Notes under the pieces: model-generated
Seen by the model: the letters and a program-made list of their open reading frames with translations, nothing else
Databases searched by the model: none
What the model was told of the DNA's origin: nothing
Shown: piece by piece, positions 9,847 through 10,498 of the stretch
How positions within the stretch are numbered: position 1 is the first letter of the stretch
Layout of the letters: every line of letters starts with the position of its first letter
Made by a program: the position numbers and the translations under genes
DNA from: Candidatus Nomurabacteria bacterium
Lineage (GTDB): Bacteria; Patescibacteriota; Saccharimonadia; Saccharimonadales; Saccharimonadaceae
Assembly: GCA_031262565.1 (NCBI GenBank)
Contig: JAISHL010000011.1
Coordinates: 1 to 10,498, forward strand
Length of the DNA stretch: 10,498 bases
Direction of reading: 5' to 3'

Positions 9847-10469
9847 TGGAAATTGAATATAAGGGTGCAAATTGCGTCGTAATAAAAGATAAAAAAGTTT
9901 TAATAGTGGTAGATCCGACAGAAAATGTAAGCGTCAAAGAGACGCAAAATCCAGATGCTGTAATTTTGGCAACTCAAGATAAGTTTGCGCCGTCAAAAAC
10001 GCCCGCCTTTGTTATTGATATGCCAGGAGAATATGAGCATAAAGATGTGTCGGTTCGGGGCATTCCAGTCCATACGCACATTGATAAAGACGGCAAAAAT
10101 TCCACAATTTATCGCGTAGAGGCAGGTGAAATTCGCTTGGCTATCATCGGGCATACTGATGCGCCACTTAGCGATGACGATTTGGAGAATATCGGAATAG
10201 TTGACATTGTTATTTTGCCAGTTGGTGGCGGTGGCTATACCTTGGACTCGCGCGACGCGGCGACGATTGTGCGTCAGATTGCTCCAAAAATCGCGATTCC
10301 AACACATTACGCTGATGATAAGATTACTTATGACGTGCCGCAAGATGATGTTGAGTTGTTTGTTAAAGAGATGGGTGGTATATATGAGAAAATGCCATCG
10401 CTCAAAATTAAGAGTTCTGGGAATCTTCCAGAGGTGTTGACGATTTATGAATTAACTCGCACGGCGTAG
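9846..10469 (+). CDS. Metallo-beta-lactamase-fold protein, probably catalytically dead
   Basis: A 207-aa protein resembling UlaG-like MBL-fold hydrolases (COG2220 / Lactamase_B_3 type). Shared features: an N-terminal strand with VVDPTE (21-26), FVIDMPGEYE (55-64), NSTIYRVEAGEIRLAIIG (85-102), DIVILPVGGGGYTLDSRDAA (120-139) and PKIAIPTHY (147-155). The metal-binding HxHxDH, expected around residues 44-50, reads TQDKFAP, and the Asp-bearing GDxG/H loop reads GHTDAP. Only His154 of the expected ligands remains. It may therefore bind nucleic acid, a metabolite or a partner rather than hydrolyse. Translation is coupled to the winged-helix gene (AAGGAGG just before TAATG). Confidence 0.75.
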   Translation: MEIEYKGANCVVIKDKKVLIVVDPTENVSVKETQNPDAVILATQDKFAPSKTPAFVIDMPGEYEHKDVSVRGIPVHTHIDKDGKNSTIYRVEAGEIRLAIIGHTDAPLSDDDLENIGIVDIVILPVGGGGYTLDSRDAATIVRQIAPKIAIPTHYADDKITYDVPQDDVELFVKEMGGIYEKMPSLKIKSSGNLPEVLTIYELTRTA

Positions 10470-10494
10470 TTTTTGGGTGGGAAGGAGAATTTTT

Positions 10495-10498
10495 ATGT
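10495..10498 (+). CDS. Start of a further gene cut by the right edge
   Basis: AAGGAG (10482-10487) followed after seven bases by ATG at 10495, 25 bp after the MBL-fold gene. It is in the same direction and probably the same operon. Only the first codon is visible. Confidence 0.5.

Noticed and set aside
1..10498. CRISPR array, insertion sequence, integrase or attachment-site duplication
   Set aside because: No regularly spaced repeats, transposase motifs or tRNA 3'-end duplications were found; the repeats present are short and promoter-associated.

Overview
The window looks like a chromosomal segment of a small-genome bacterium, most likely a Candidate Phyla Radiation (Patescibacteria) member and plausibly Saccharibacteria (TM7). 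The pointers are inferential. Genes are tightly packed. ThrRS lacks the TGS domain. Ndk is enlarged. There are two small-genome-style membrane or extracytoplasmic proteins (a bPH-type protein and a SurA-N-like protein). All five tRNAs encode CCA, and several genes look leaderless. Stop codons are TAA, TAG and one TGA (miaA), so nothing suggests UGA recoding.

Layout. Positions 1-203 form a divergent region: a leftward gene leaves the window (only 14 codons visible, apparently leaderless) and ndk runs rightward. After the ndk terminator come tRNA-Arg(CCU), then a leaderless membrane PH-like gene overlapping a SurA-N-like anchored protein. A leftward gene of uncertain function (2345-3298) has a compact structured 5' leader. 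Upstream of it, tRNA-Asp(GUC) runs leftward and tRNA-Thr(CGU) rightward from back-to-back promoters. The rightward unit continues through a CCA-ended minihelix-like hairpin, tRNA-Gly(CCC), a three-TM small protein and a large processive GT2 glycosyltransferase. The gap 5813-6418 holds a leftward structured RNA of about 210 nt with its own consensus promoter and terminator, a leftward tRNA-Val(GAC), and the thrS leader. Then come thrS and miaA (3 bp apart), and a separately promoted pair: a winged-helix/nucleotidyltransferase-like protein and a metallo-beta-lactamase-fold protein lacking its metal ligands. The first codon of a further gene lies at the right edge.

Main discoveries. (1) thrS is preceded by what looks like a ribosome-mediated attenuator: a leaderless 13-codon peptide containing adjacent Thr codons, a terminator whose 5' arm overlaps those codons, and a mutually exclusive antiterminator ending next to the thrS ribosome binding site. 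No T-box is visible. (2) There is a well-delimited leftward ncRNA of about 210 nt at 5804-6014 with 5'/3' closing helices; I cannot assign it to a family. (3) A recurrent leaderless promoter layout places the -10 hexamer exactly 6 nt upstream of ATG at three loci. (4) A CCA-ended hairpin sits between two tRNAs. (5) A three-way-junction leader precedes the leftward gene of uncertain function. (6) The MBL-fold protein appears to be a pseudoenzyme.

Functionally, much of the window serves translation: five tRNAs, ThrRS with its control element, and the MiaA tRNA modifier. A second block makes envelope proteins (PH-like, SurA-N-like, small TM protein, glycosyltransferase).
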